Assembly (NCBI GenBank): GCA_964596685.1
Contig: CAZQVA010000002.1
Coordinates: 55,574-119,573 of the forward strand
DNA from: CAZQVA01 sp964596685
Lineage (GTDB): Bacteria > Chlamydiota > Chlamydiia > Chlamydiales > VFKH01
Length of the DNA: 64,000 bases
Direction of reading: 5' to 3'
The notes beneath the pieces were generated by a model that was not told the DNA's origin, did no database searches, and saw nothing but the letters and a program-made list of their open reading frames with translations. Of the stretch, positions 45,288-53,333 are shown piece after piece. Both the position numbers and the translations under genes were made by a program. Numbering within the stretch: the first letter of the stretch is position 1; each line of letters starts with the position of its first letter.

Positions 45288-45803
45288 TTAACCGCGGATA
45301 AAGCCTTGGCTGCCAGCTGGTTGTCTTACTGCACCTAAATCTGGTTTGCCAGAGCTTGATGTAGGAGCTTGTGTAGAAGACTCTCTTCCTTCAGAAACGT
45401 CCTGTACGATTTTTCTCCATTTTTCTACAGTTTCAACGTAGAGAGGAGCAAAAGCACGCAATGCAGAGGAAACAGCATGTGCCATATCAAGTGTACAGTG
45501 GATAAGAATCAACTCTTCTTTAGTTGCGACTCCTACGCCGCCGCCAGCCATTTGACCGCCCAACATAGAGCCTTCAAGTAGACGTTCATATAGTTTTAAG
45601 CGTGTTTGATCGTCGCGTGGCAAGCCATCTAAAAGAGGGGAGTAGATGTAGAGCTTATCTGAGTTAGGTTCATAGGTAAGGTGCATAGAAAAGGTATCAT
45701 CAATCCCGAGAATACATGTATTATTCTCGTCAAATTGTAGACCTTCGATGCCCAGTTCTTTGCCAAATTCTTTCAAATTATCTTCGGCGTTTTGTAAAGA
45801 CAT
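45288..45803 (-). CDS. slc1: Type III secretion chaperone Slc1 (CesT/SycE family)
   Basis: The ATG at 45803 with AAGGAGG six bases upstream gives MSLQNAEDNLKEFGKELG. LLEGSMLGGQMAGGGVGVATKE is the block I recognise from chlamydial Slc1 (CT043), as is ETVEKWRKI near residue 130. Slc1 binds early effectors such as TarP and delivers them to the type III machine. The longer frame to 45869 is not needed. The protein is about 171 residues with a Ser/Pro/Gly-rich tail. In C. trachomatis CT043 adjoins ssb and pepA; here they are about 6 kb apart. Confidence 0.88.
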   Translation of the reverse strand: MSLQNAEDNLKEFGKELGIEGLQFDENNTCILGIDDTFSMHLTYEPNSDKLYIYSPLLDGLPRDDQTRLKLYERLLEGSMLGGQMAGGGVGVATKEELILIHCTLDMAHAVSSALRAFAPLYVETVEKWRKIVQDVSEGRESSTQAPTSSSGKPDLGAVRQPAGSQGFIRG

Positions 45804-45975
45804 AAATGTCCTCCTTAGCGTTTTCACCAATCTTAAAGTCTTGGGCTTTTTTTCAGAAGGGAAAACCATTGTGACAAAGAAGTTTTTGTTTAAACACCGC
45901 TGTTATCATCATTTTACAATCTTTTTGCTTGCGTTTATTTGCACGTCTTCTTCAAAATGTAGCCATTGAAGTTTT

Positions 45976-46000
45976 AACCCCAATCTGCTCAATCGGGGTT
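45976..46000. repeat. 25-bp hairpin repeat, copy 2
   Basis: Identical to 2379-2403 over 25 bases, with AACCCC and GGGGTT arms. It sits 13 bases before tRNA-Pro. Confidence 0.7.
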
Positions 46001-46013
46001 TCAAATGCTTGAT

Positions 46014-46088
46014 CGGAGTATAGCGCAGCTTGGCTAGCGCGGCTGCTTTGGGAGCAGTAGGTCGGGGGTTCGAATCCCTCTACTCCGA
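46014..46088 (+). tRNA. tRNA-Pro (anticodon TGG)
   Basis: Acceptor CGGAGTA pairs with TACTCCG, the D-arm is GCGC/GCGC, the anticodon loop is TTTGGGA with stem GCTGC/GCAGT-like pairing, and the T-arm contains GGTTCGAATCC. Discriminator A at 46088; CCA not encoded. The minus-strand shadow frame over it encodes the well-known spurious GFEPPTYCSQS peptide. Confidence 0.93.
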
Positions 46089-46237
46089 TTTTTTCTTTTT
46101 CTTCTCTTTTATATCGTTGATTCCCCAAAAAAATTTGCCAAAAAAGTCGAGAGATTGTGGATTCACAAAAGCGACGCTTGCAATGATACCCCTTTTTCTG
46201 GTACATTTTTCCCTTAAAATGCAACGGAGTTTTATTT

Positions 46238-46513
46238 ATGACAAAAGCATGTCAGGTAACAGGAAAGCGACCAGCGCGCGGCCGCACTTATACCACACGT
46301 GGTATCGCCAAGAAGAAGAAAGGGATTGGTATTAAGATTACAGGCATTACGAAGCGACGTTTCCTTCCCAACCTAGTACGTAAGCGTTTCTGGTTGCCAG
46401 AGGAGAATCGTTTTATCTCCTTGCGTCTCTCTGCACATGCCATCCGCATCATTGATAAAGTAGGTCTTTACGAAGTCGTCAAACGTCTTCGCGCTGAAGG
46501 GACCATCGCTTAA
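46238..46513 (+). CDS. rpmB: 50S ribosomal protein L28
   Basis: This 91-residue basic protein has the L28 pattern: CQVTGKRPARGR, the KKKKGIGIKI region, and LPNLVRKRFWLPEENRFISLRLSAHAIRIIDK. It is part of the large ribosomal subunit. A strong intrinsic terminator follows at 46537. tRNA-Pro lies upstream on the same strand. Confidence 0.95.
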   Translation: MTKACQVTGKRPARGRTYTTRGIAKKKKGIGIKITGITKRRFLPNLVRKRFWLPEENRFISLRLSAHAIRIIDKVGLYEVVKRLRAEGTIA

Positions 46514-46536
46514 TCTGTTCATTTCTTTCCTCTATC

Positions 46537-46585
46537 AAGCCAGTCGCATTAAATTAATTTTTAATTGACTGGCTTTTTCTTTTTA
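46537..46585 (+). terminator. Rho-independent terminator of rpmB
   Basis: AAGCCAGTC (46537-46545) pairs over nine bases with GACTGGCTT (46567-46575), followed by TTTCTTTTT. The AT-rich loop can pair further. Confidence 0.85.
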
Positions 46586-46603
46586 ATAATTCAGTTTTTA
46601 AGC

Positions 46604-46609
46604 TATAAT
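46604..46609 (+). promoter_or_regulatory. Perfect -10 element (TATAAT) upstream of the kinase-like gene
   Basis: TATAAT lies 39 bases before the ATG at 46649. The -35 region is a poor match (TTTTAA-like), so control may depend on another factor. Confidence 0.4.
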
Positions 46610-46648
46610 TAATTCATATTTTAATCAAAAATAATTAAGGTTTATTCT

Positions 46649-48229
46649 ATGCGAGCTTATTTTGGTTCAGCTGAAAATCCAGTTTTATCTTATGAAAAAT
46701 TAGCCCATTTATATGCAAAACTGGAGGAAGACCCCAAAGCTACCCCAAAGAAACGTGAGAATGTGTGGCGCGATTTTTGTGGAAAGATGGGCATTCATAG
46801 AGAAGACGAGAAGGCTATTGCAACTGTGCGTAGGCTTGTGACAAAAATCCAGGAAACATCGTGGGAAGCAACTACAAAGCTTTCAAAAGGTGTTAATAAA
46901 TCGGCGACTGAGGATAGCGGGGTTATTTTTTTAAAAAACACAGGAGAAGAAACACCTTTTGCTGTAGTAAAATTAGGATATAAGCGTGCGCAGACTGAGA
47001 TCTTTGCTCGCCATTTTGCCTATTTGCTGGGTTTGTCAGAGAGCGTGGTTCCTGCTTTCATGATGGTTTTTGAAAATCCTTTATTGTCTGAAAGTGAAGA
47101 GACGATAGAAGAACTATTCAATGGTAGGTTTGATAAAGTATTTTCCAAAGGACAAGCAACGACAGCGAAAGTGGTTTGTGTGGTTGAGCCATTTTTAACG
47201 AATCCTGAGCCAATTTCCCACTTTGATTATGCTCAACTTGTCGTCTGTGCTTTAATGCTTGGTTTGCGCGATGGAAAAGCTGATGGGATTATTGGAAAGA
47301 CGTTATTTGATGTAGAAGATATTATGCCTGTGGCGCTTTACCCTGACGAAAATGATACAAACTTTGAACGTCCTGCGGCGACTGATTTGCCTTTTCTTAC
47401 GGAAGAACCTTTTGCACAATTCTATAGCAAACCGCTCTCTTTAGAAGAAAGTGATGCCCTATATGCTATCGTGAAAAAATGGAGAACAGGGGAGATTATT
47501 AGATTTTTAAATGAATCAAAAGTACGTTTCTTCGATAAACCTTCCGAAACACATCTTTTTGTAAAGGGAGTGGAAAGTGTCAATGAAACACCTAGTGCAG
47601 AAGAAGAGCAAGAAGCAAGTGATGGTGCCTCTGAATGGAGTTATGCTAGTGATGATCAAGCTCCCATTATGGACTGTTCATTTTCCTTACAACAAGACGA
47701 TCTTTCTAGTATTGAAGGGGATGCTGCGAGTGATTGCGAAAGTGAAGAGGGGATTCTTGAAAGTGCTCCATTTACTGACGATGGTGGAATAAGGGCATTT
47801 CTTCGTGAAACGGATCCACATCGAATTAATGGACGTTGTGGAGTTGATTGCTCACAAAAGAAACCGAAATTATTGTCAGAGGAACAAATCAACGCATATA
47901 ATGAGCGAGCGGTAAATTTGCAACGTTATCTGCGAGAAGAGCATTCTTCAGGGATTACGATTGAAGGAATGGTTGGTGCAGTAGATCCTTATTTTTCTGC
48001 TTTGATAGACGTAGCCAAAGCAAGAGCCAGCCAAGGAGAAGACCGATGGGCCCGCTTTACTCCTGAAGGGCAGATTGGCAGGTACTCCCCATTAAAAGGG
48101 ATGACAAGAGAGATCGTGAATTGGGTGCGCGTGCAAGTCGATCCAAAGCGCTCTCCTAGTGCTAATTCGACAACGAGCACAAGTGCTCGTTCTGAATTAG
48201 CGGATTTATTGCGGTCAGCCTCTCATTAA
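46649..48229 (+). CDS. PI3K/actin-fragmin-kinase-like protein, effector candidate
   Basis: The 526-residue protein contains a degenerate atypical kinase pattern: GVIFLKNTGEETPFAVVKLGY supplies Lys108, TEIFARHFAYLLGL carries Glu117, GLRDGKADGIIG (206-216) matches the catalytic loop, and Asp221 (LFDVEDIM) occupies the metal-binding position. This order resembles PI3/4-kinase and actin-fragmin kinases more than Hanks kinases. The C-terminal 230 residues are acidic and Ser-rich, lacking a known domain. No signal peptide is present, so type III secretion is assumed for such effectors. The match is by eye and moderate; a HipA-like protein is the main alternative. Confidence 0.55.
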   Translation: MRAYFGSAENPVLSYEKLAHLYAKLEEDPKATPKKRENVWRDFCGKMGIHREDEKAIATVRRLVTKIQETSWEATTKLSKGVNKSATEDSGVIFLKNTGEETPFAVVKLGYKRAQTEIFARHFAYLLGLSESVVPAFMMVFENPLLSESEETIEELFNGRFDKVFSKGQATTAKVVCVVEPFLTNPEPISHFDYAQLVVCALMLGLRDGKADGIIGKTLFDVEDIMPVALYPDENDTNFERPAATDLPFLTEEPFAQFYSKPLSLEESDALYAIVKKWRTGEIIRFLNESKVRFFDKPSETHLFVKGVESVNETPSAEEEQEASDGASEWSYASDDQAPIMDCSFSLQQDDLSSIEGDAASDCESEEGILESAPFTDDGGIRAFLRETDPHRINGRCGVDCSQKKPKLLSEEQINAYNERAVNLQRYLREEHSSGITIEGMVGAVDPYFSALIDVAKARASQGEDRWARFTPEGQIGRYSPLKGMTREIVNWVRVQVDPKRSPSANSTTSTSARSELADLLRSASH

Positions 48230-48273
48230 TTCCAGTCAAGCAGTGGAGCTGCAATTAATAGCATACTAGCGCT

Positions 48274-49848
48274 ATGATGGGGAGCATGATGCTTTTTTCG
48301 CTTCCCTTTCGTCGTTTTCTTTCTGGTACCATGCTGAGTCGCATAACAGGTCTTGTGCGCGATATCAGCATGGCTGTTGTCTATGGTGATCATCCCGCCA
48401 TTGCAGCATTTCTTATTGCTTTCCGCTTTTCTCACCTCTTAAGGCGTCTTTTTGGGGAGCGCGCGCTACAGGCAACTTTTTTACCTCACTACGAAGAGTT
48501 GCGTGGTCGCCAGGAAAATCCATCTGCCTTTGTGATTCAGATGTTTTGGTCGATGTTGTTAGTAGTAGGGGGAATAACGCTTTTGGGGATAGGGGCTCTC
48601 GCTTATTGGCAGCCACCTGATTGGATGCTCTTTGCTGCTGTACTTCCTAGTTTGCTCTTTGTCTGTCTTTATGCCCTTAATAGCGCTTGTTTACAAGCGC
48701 ACGATGCATTTTTTGTTTCGAGTGTCGCTCCAGCTTGTTGCAATTTGATATGGATTGCAGCTGTTTGGATAGGACGTTCTTACTATATCGATGATGCGGT
48801 CTTTGGCCTTTCTCTTTCAGTCTCTCTAGGCATGTTTTTTCAATGGCTGATCACATTACCTGCTCTATGGAAGCATCTTGACGTACTGGCTTGGTGGCGA
48901 GAGAAACGTTTCTTTGTGCAGCACTGGCAAAAATTGGGGAAAACTACACTATATACACTGGTTGCAGTTGGTGTGCTGCAGATTAATACTTTCTTAGATA
49001 CCCTTTTTGCCGAGTGGTCTTCCTCTGAGGGACCTGTGTATTTGTGGTATGCTATGCGGATTCAACAGCTTCCGCTAGCTCTTTTAGGCATTGGTGCTGT
49101 AACAACTCTCACACCCATTATTACACGTGCTTTGCAACAGGGAAATGGACAGCTATGGAGAGAGAATGAAAGGATAGTAGGGCACCGCCTTTCGCTTCTT
49201 GTTATTTTGATGGGAGGTATGTGGGCGACCGGTTATTGGGGACTCAATCTTATGTATGGGTATGGGGCATTTTCTGAGCATGCAGTACTTGAAACGGCTT
49301 ATGCATTATGGGCCTATTCCTTAGGCCTCTTCCCTGCCGCATTAGCGCTTTATTATGCTGCTCTTTTTTATGCTATCAATAACTACACGCTACCTATGTG
49401 GATATCTGTTGGCAGTGTATTGTTGAATATTGCATTGAATAGTTGGTTTGTTTTTGGTTGTTCTTTTGGTCCTTTAAGCATTGCTCTGGCTACATCAATC
49501 GTCTCATGGATAAATGCTTGGGCACTTTGGAAGATGTGGAAAAGACAGATTGCCCCACAATCATGCGCGTCATTTTTTCTGCAACCTGTACGAGAACATC
49601 TTTACAGCTGGCTAGCGGTATTAGGAGGATGGCTCGGTACAATGGGGATAGAATGGAGTATTTTACAGGGGATGCCCGCCATTGAGTGGACCTTTTTAGC
49701 GAAACTTGTCGCATTTGTTGTCAGCGGCACACTTTTTTGCATGGTGACGCTCGTCCTGTGGCGCGTGTTCAATTTAATGCCCTTTTGGCGCGGTCAAAAA
49801 CTAAATCCAGTGACGCTTTCTAAAAAAGATGAGCATCCCTACGGATGA
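48274..49848 (+). CDS. murJ: Lipid II flippase MurJ (MviN)
   Basis: The polytopic protein has about 14 membrane segments and the N-terminal MurJ signature FLSGTMLSRITGLVRDISMAVVYG followed by AFLIAFRFSHLLRRLFGERA. It flips lipid II to the periplasm for peptidoglycan or septal wall synthesis. Several ATGs lie close together (48274, 48277, 48286, 48289); GGGGAG is close to the later ones, so the start may be ten to fifteen bases further in. The last 48 bases overlap the convergent corA gene. Confidence 0.9.
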   Translation: MMGSMMLFSLPFRRFLSGTMLSRITGLVRDISMAVVYGDHPAIAAFLIAFRFSHLLRRLFGERALQATFLPHYEELRGRQENPSAFVIQMFWSMLLVVGGITLLGIGALAYWQPPDWMLFAAVLPSLLFVCLYALNSACLQAHDAFFVSSVAPACCNLIWIAAVWIGRSYYIDDAVFGLSLSVSLGMFFQWLITLPALWKHLDVLAWWREKRFFVQHWQKLGKTTLYTLVAVGVLQINTFLDTLFAEWSSSEGPVYLWYAMRIQQLPLALLGIGAVTTLTPIITRALQQGNGQLWRENERIVGHRLSLLVILMGGMWATGYWGLNLMYGYGAFSEHAVLETAYALWAYSLGLFPAALALYYAALFYAINNYTLPMWISVGSVLLNIALNSWFVFGCSFGPLSIALATSIVSWINAWALWKMWKRQIAPQSCASFFLQPVREHLYSWLAVLGGWLGTMGIEWSILQGMPAIEWTFLAKLVAFVVSGTLFCMVTLVLWRVFNLMPFWRGQKLNPVTLSKKDEHPYG

Positions 49849-50751
49849 AAGAAACATCACCCCCAGAACGATTGGATAGCCGTAGGTACTGTTTAACTCC
49901 GGCATGTGAACGAAATTCATACCGTAGATGCTGGCGATACAAGTTGCTGGAACAAAAAGAGTAGCAAGGACAGTTAAAACTTTAATCACCTCATTCATGC
50001 GTTGGTTAATATTAGAGATGTAAACATCGAGAAGGCTAGCGGCAATATCGCGGATGCCTTCTAACGCTTCGATTAATTGCACTGTGCGATCATACAGGTC
50101 ATTAAGGCGGCGTTGATAGGCCTTTTTAATGAGAGGGTGTTCTAAGTGCATCAATGTGGTTAATACCTCGCGCGTTGGCCATACGATCTGGCGCAACAAG
50201 GTCATTTTGCGCCGCGTCTGTTGGATGCGTCCCATGATCGCTGGGGTAGGTGTGGCGATAACATCAGTCTCAAGGCCTTCTAGAGTATCATCCATCTCTT
50301 CGATACGTATAAATTGCTCTTCAATCCAGCTGTCAAATAAATTCCACAGCACTTGATCAATGCATGTCAGTTTATCGGGATGTAAAAAGAATTTTTCGCA
50401 GCGCTTTTCTAAAAAGGGAAATGCCCCGGAGGCTAGCGTGATGATGGCATGGGGAGCAATGATGAAGGAGATGCGTTGCTCTTTAAAGAGTTGTAGGAAA
50501 ATAAAGAGATGGTCATTTTCAATGAATGCTTTAGAGCGCTCCGTAGGGTCAATTAATTGTTCATGCAACAGGTGCTCAAGGGGAATGTTTAAAAAATTAA
50601 ATAACTTGTCTAGAAATTTGTCGAGCTGGTTGCTTTCGATGTGCACCCATACATTGGGCAAAGTTCTTGCCAGGTTCAATGCTTCAGATATGTCGTCAAA
50701 TTTTTGTGCGGGATGTACTTGCTGACAGCCAGTAACAACTATTCGATCCAT
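49801..50751 (-). CDS. corA: CorA-family Mg2+/divalent cation transporter
   Basis: The 316-residue protein has a cytosolic alpha/beta N domain and two C-terminal membrane segments with the diagnostic YGMNF motif in FVPATCIASIYGMNFVHM, and a short basic end. It conducts Mg2+ or Co2+ as a pentamer. It overlaps the L,D-transpeptidase gene by 13 bases on the same strand, forming an operon sthA-ldt-corA. Confidence 0.92.
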   Translation of the reverse strand: MDRIVVTGCQQVHPAQKFDDISEALNLARTLPNVWVHIESNQLDKFLDKLFNFLNIPLEHLLHEQLIDPTERSKAFIENDHLFIFLQLFKEQRISFIIAPHAIITLASGAFPFLEKRCEKFFLHPDKLTCIDQVLWNLFDSWIEEQFIRIEEMDDTLEGLETDVIATPTPAIMGRIQQTRRKMTLLRQIVWPTREVLTTLMHLEHPLIKKAYQRRLNDLYDRTVQLIEALEGIRDIAASLLDVYISNINQRMNEVIKVLTVLATLFVPATCIASIYGMNFVHMPELNSTYGYPIVLGVMFLSSVGMLIFFRKRHWI

Positions 50752-51326
50752 AATAATGTCCCTTCATTAACGCGTTGAAAAAGATCTAACAGATCTGTCG
50801 TTTTCATTCGAATACATCCTTTTGAAACAGGCTTGCCAATAAGTTCTTCATGGTTTGTACCATGAATATAAATGCAGCGTTGAAAGGAGTCAACGACCTC
50901 TCCTTTTTTATCCTTGCCCTTGTTAAAGCCTGCTTCTAGGCCTTCTAGCACCAAAATGCGTGTGAGGATGAGATCTTCATTACTTTTTTTATTATTGAGT
51001 TTCCCTGTGCTTTTTTTTGAGCGAAAAATCGTGCCGATAGGGGCTTTTGCTCCAATTTTTTGACAAATTCTGTGGAGGCCTAAAGGAGTTTGTTCGCTGC
51101 CAAGCACTTGTCCTGTTCCACTCAGTCCACTAGAGATCGGGTAACTTGTCAGCAGTTTGCCTTCTGAAAAAAGAAGGAGGCGTTGCGTCGAGATATCCAC
51201 TTGAATCATAGTCTCTGAAAGGGGGGAGTTTGTCTCCTCTATCTTGCGACAAAAATTTTCAGACAAATGCGAGCTAAAACAATAAGGGCTTATCAGGAGG
51301 AGCAATAGGACAAACAAAAACTTCAT
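50739..51326 (-). CDS. YkuD-type L,D-transpeptidase
   Basis: The 195-residue protein has a signal peptide (MKFLFVLLLLLISPYCFSS) and the YkuD catalytic site: His155 in IYIHGTNHEELIGKP and Cys171 in SKGCIRM. MIQVDISTQRLLLFSEGKL is the usual strand at the start of the domain. Such enzymes cross-link peptidoglycan stems (3-3 links) or attach proteins, acting in the periplasm. It overlaps sthA by four bases and corA by 13. It suggests that this organism modifies a peptidoglycan-like wall, in line with murJ nearby. Confidence 0.9.
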   Translation of the reverse strand: MKFLFVLLLLLISPYCFSSHLSENFCRKIEETNSPLSETMIQVDISTQRLLLFSEGKLLTSYPISSGLSGTGQVLGSEQTPLGLHRICQKIGAKAPIGTIFRSKKSTGKLNNKKSNEDLILTRILVLEGLEAGFNKGKDKKGEVVDSFQRCIYIHGTNHEELIGKPVSKGCIRMKTTDLLDLFQRVNEGTLLWIE

Positions 51327-52720
51327 ATGTGGCGGTGGAGTTTATTAATTCCATTGAGAGCGGCAATGCGATAGCCTTCTGCAAAAGTGGGAAAATTGAA
51401 GATATTGTCGACGAATACTGAAACGGGAGCGCGCTGTCCCATGGCCATTTGTCCAATATGAATAAGTTCCGTTGCTTGGTGACCAATGATGTGAATCCCC
51501 CAAATATGAAGCGTTTCAGGGTGGAAGAGGATTTTAAACATACCAGTAACACTACCAGAAATATTGCCACGAGCAGTTTCTCTGTAATAGGCGCGGCCAG
51601 TCTCATAATGAAAGTTATGTTCGATGAGTTGCTCTTCCGTATACCCAATGGAAGAGATCTCCGGTATGGTATAGATGCCAATAGGGAAAAGAGGGGGAAA
51701 AGGATGGCTGAGTACGCCTAATGCATAGCGTGCTGCCAACCTTCCTTGTTCATAGCTTGTGGAAGCTAATCCAGGAGGCCCAATGACATCGCCAATAGCA
51801 TAAATATTAGCAACATTTGTTTGGAAGAGGGCATTTACAGGAATATGACCTGTATGGTCTAACTCAATGCCAATATTTTCAAGGTGTAACCCCTGAACAT
51901 TCGCAGCACGTCCAAGAGCATAAAGTACGGTGTCGGTTGTTTGCTGCCATCCATCTTTTGTCGTTACAACGCCTAAATGGCCGCTGCGTTGAATGCTTTC
52001 TAGTTCTTTATTTCCATGGAACTCTAGGCCAATGCTTTCTAGGGCGGACTGTAGAAGCTGGCCCATTTCTTTGTCTAAAAGCCCCAGCATGCGCTCTTTG
52101 CGGTCGATGACTGAAACTTTGGTGCCAAGCGCTGCAAAGAAGCTTGCATATTCTGATCCAATAATTCCGCTGCCTACTACTACCATACTTTCAGGAATGC
52201 GATCGATTTGTAAAAGGGCTGTAGAGTCTAGAATGACTTTTCCATCAAAGGGGATATGCGTAGGATCGCGTGGTGTAGAACCTGTCGCAATCATAATGAT
52301 TTGGCTTTGCACTTCATAAAGTAAGCGATCATCATCTGCCAAAACAATCAAACAATTTTTGTTTTCAAATCGTGCTGATCCTTGGAGAAGTGAGATGTTA
52401 TTTTGTTGAAATGCATTTTGGAGTAAGGTTTCTTCTTCCTTCCACACGCGATTGAGTCTATAAGTCAGATCATCAATGGTAATGGGACGCGCACAGCGTG
52501 CATGTTCAAAAAAGGTGCGTGAATGGAAGTTCGTTAGGTCAACAATTGCTTCACGCATTGTTTTGGAAGGAATGGTCCCGGAGTGGAGCGAAGTGCCGCC
52601 GGGTTCTTTGGCCTTATCAATAACAACAACGCGCTTGCCCAATTTAGCCGCTTGCACTGCCGCGCTTTGTCCAGCCGGCCCAGAACCAATGATAGCCACA
52701 TCACATTTAATACTTTCCAT
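51323..52720 (-). CDS. sthA: Soluble pyridine nucleotide transhydrogenase (SthA-like flavoprotein)
   Basis: The 465-residue protein has the FAD-binding IIGSGPAGQSAAVQAAKLG and a second dinucleotide site VVVGSGIIGSEYASFFAALG. In the dihydrolipoamide-dehydrogenase family a redox disulfide CxxxxC lies at the position where this protein reads GGTSLHSGTIPSK, with both cysteines gone. This pattern is that of SthA, which balances NADPH and NADH. A functional Lpd is therefore excluded. ATG 52720 is chosen over the GTG at 52726 because AAGG lies five bases upstream. First gene of an operon. Confidence 0.83.
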   Translation of the reverse strand: MESIKCDVAIIGSGPAGQSAAVQAAKLGKRVVVIDKAKEPGGTSLHSGTIPSKTMREAIVDLTNFHSRTFFEHARCARPITIDDLTYRLNRVWKEEETLLQNAFQQNNISLLQGSARFENKNCLIVLADDDRLLYEVQSQIIMIATGSTPRDPTHIPFDGKVILDSTALLQIDRIPESMVVVGSGIIGSEYASFFAALGTKVSVIDRKERMLGLLDKEMGQLLQSALESIGLEFHGNKELESIQRSGHLGVVTTKDGWQQTTDTVLYALGRAANVQGLHLENIGIELDHTGHIPVNALFQTNVANIYAIGDVIGPPGLASTSYEQGRLAARYALGVLSHPFPPLFPIGIYTIPEISSIGYTEEQLIEHNFHYETGRAYYRETARGNISGSVTGMFKILFHPETLHIWGIHIIGHQATELIHIGQMAMGQRAPVSVFVDNIFNFPTFAEGYRIAALNGINKLHRHI

Positions 52721-52873
52721 CAACACCTTATTGCTTGTCTGGGCCGCTTATCTGGGGCCACCCACCTGGACTTCAGATAAAATCTAATTTACTGATTGTA
52801 GGTTCTAAACTCCATTAAAATCGAACGTACGTTTTCTTGTGGAAATTCGTGCAATTTGGGTATCTTCAATTTA

Positions 52874-52897
52874 TTGAGCCTTTTGCAAAAGACTCAA
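52874..52897. repeat. TTTTGCAAAA-centred hairpin, copy 3
   Basis: TTGAG (52874-52878) pairs with CTCAA (52893-52897), with CTTTTGCAAAAG as the inner part and one C-A mismatch. It lies in the leader of the YXWGXW gene. Confidence 0.65.
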
Positions 52898-52914
52898 TTA
52901 ACATGAAGGTAGCA

Positions 52915-53247
52915 ATGAAAAATTTGCGGATTGTAGTATGTGTACTGACCTCGCTCTGTGGAGTGCTTTATGGCGCAGAGATTGATGATATTATGGTTGT
53001 TGATGAGGCTCCACCAATCGAGCGCGTTGAAATCGTTCCTGAGCGCCCTTCCGATACAGACGTATGGATTTCAGGGCACTGGAAATGGGAAAATCCTCAT
53101 TGGGTGTGGGTAGATGGGTTTTGGACAGCGCCTCCAAGTCTACATGTACACTGGGAAAATGGCTATTGGGTATTTCGGGATAATCATTGGCAATGGACCC
53201 CAGGACGTTGGGTCATTAATGAAGGAAAGGCCTATCCTGTTTCATAG
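52915..53247 (+). CDS. Small exported YXWGXW-repeat-like protein
   Basis: ATG 52915 with AAGG at six bases gives MKNLRIVVCVLTSLCGVLYG, a signal peptide. The mature part has repeated aromatic and acidic segments: WISGHWKWENPHWVWVDGFW, WENGYWVFRDNHWQW and TPGRWVINE. These resemble the YXWGXW-type repeats of exported proteins of unknown role. About 110 residues and likely periplasmic or outer-membrane linked. The upstream ATG at 52837 would give a longer form without a signal. Confidence 0.72.
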   Translation: MKNLRIVVCVLTSLCGVLYGAEIDDIMVVDEAPPIERVEIVPERPSDTDVWISGHWKWENPHWVWVDGFWTAPPSLHVHWENGYWVFRDNHWQWTPGRWVINEGKAYPVS

Positions 53248-53292
53248 TTCTTCCTTAGTAGGGCGATGTACATTGTAAACGTGAGCTGGAAA

Positions 53293-53310
53293 GGAGCCTA
53301 GAAAGGCTCC
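53293..53310. terminator. Hairpin between convergent YXWGXW and clpX genes
   Basis: GGAGCC (53293-53298) pairs with GGCTCC (53305-53310). It can act for either strand; no long T-tract follows. Confidence 0.45.
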
Positions 53311-53333
53311 CTATCATTAGACTTTGAAGACGT

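Noticed and set aside
45952..46224. Minus-strand frame with GFEPPTYCSQSSRA over tRNA-Pro
   Set aside because: This peptide is the well-known artefact of translating tRNA genes on the wrong strand; the tRNA is complete.
51323..52720. Dihydrolipoamide dehydrogenase (lpd)
   Set aside because: Both redox-active cysteines are absent (GGTSLHSGTIPSK), which fits SthA.
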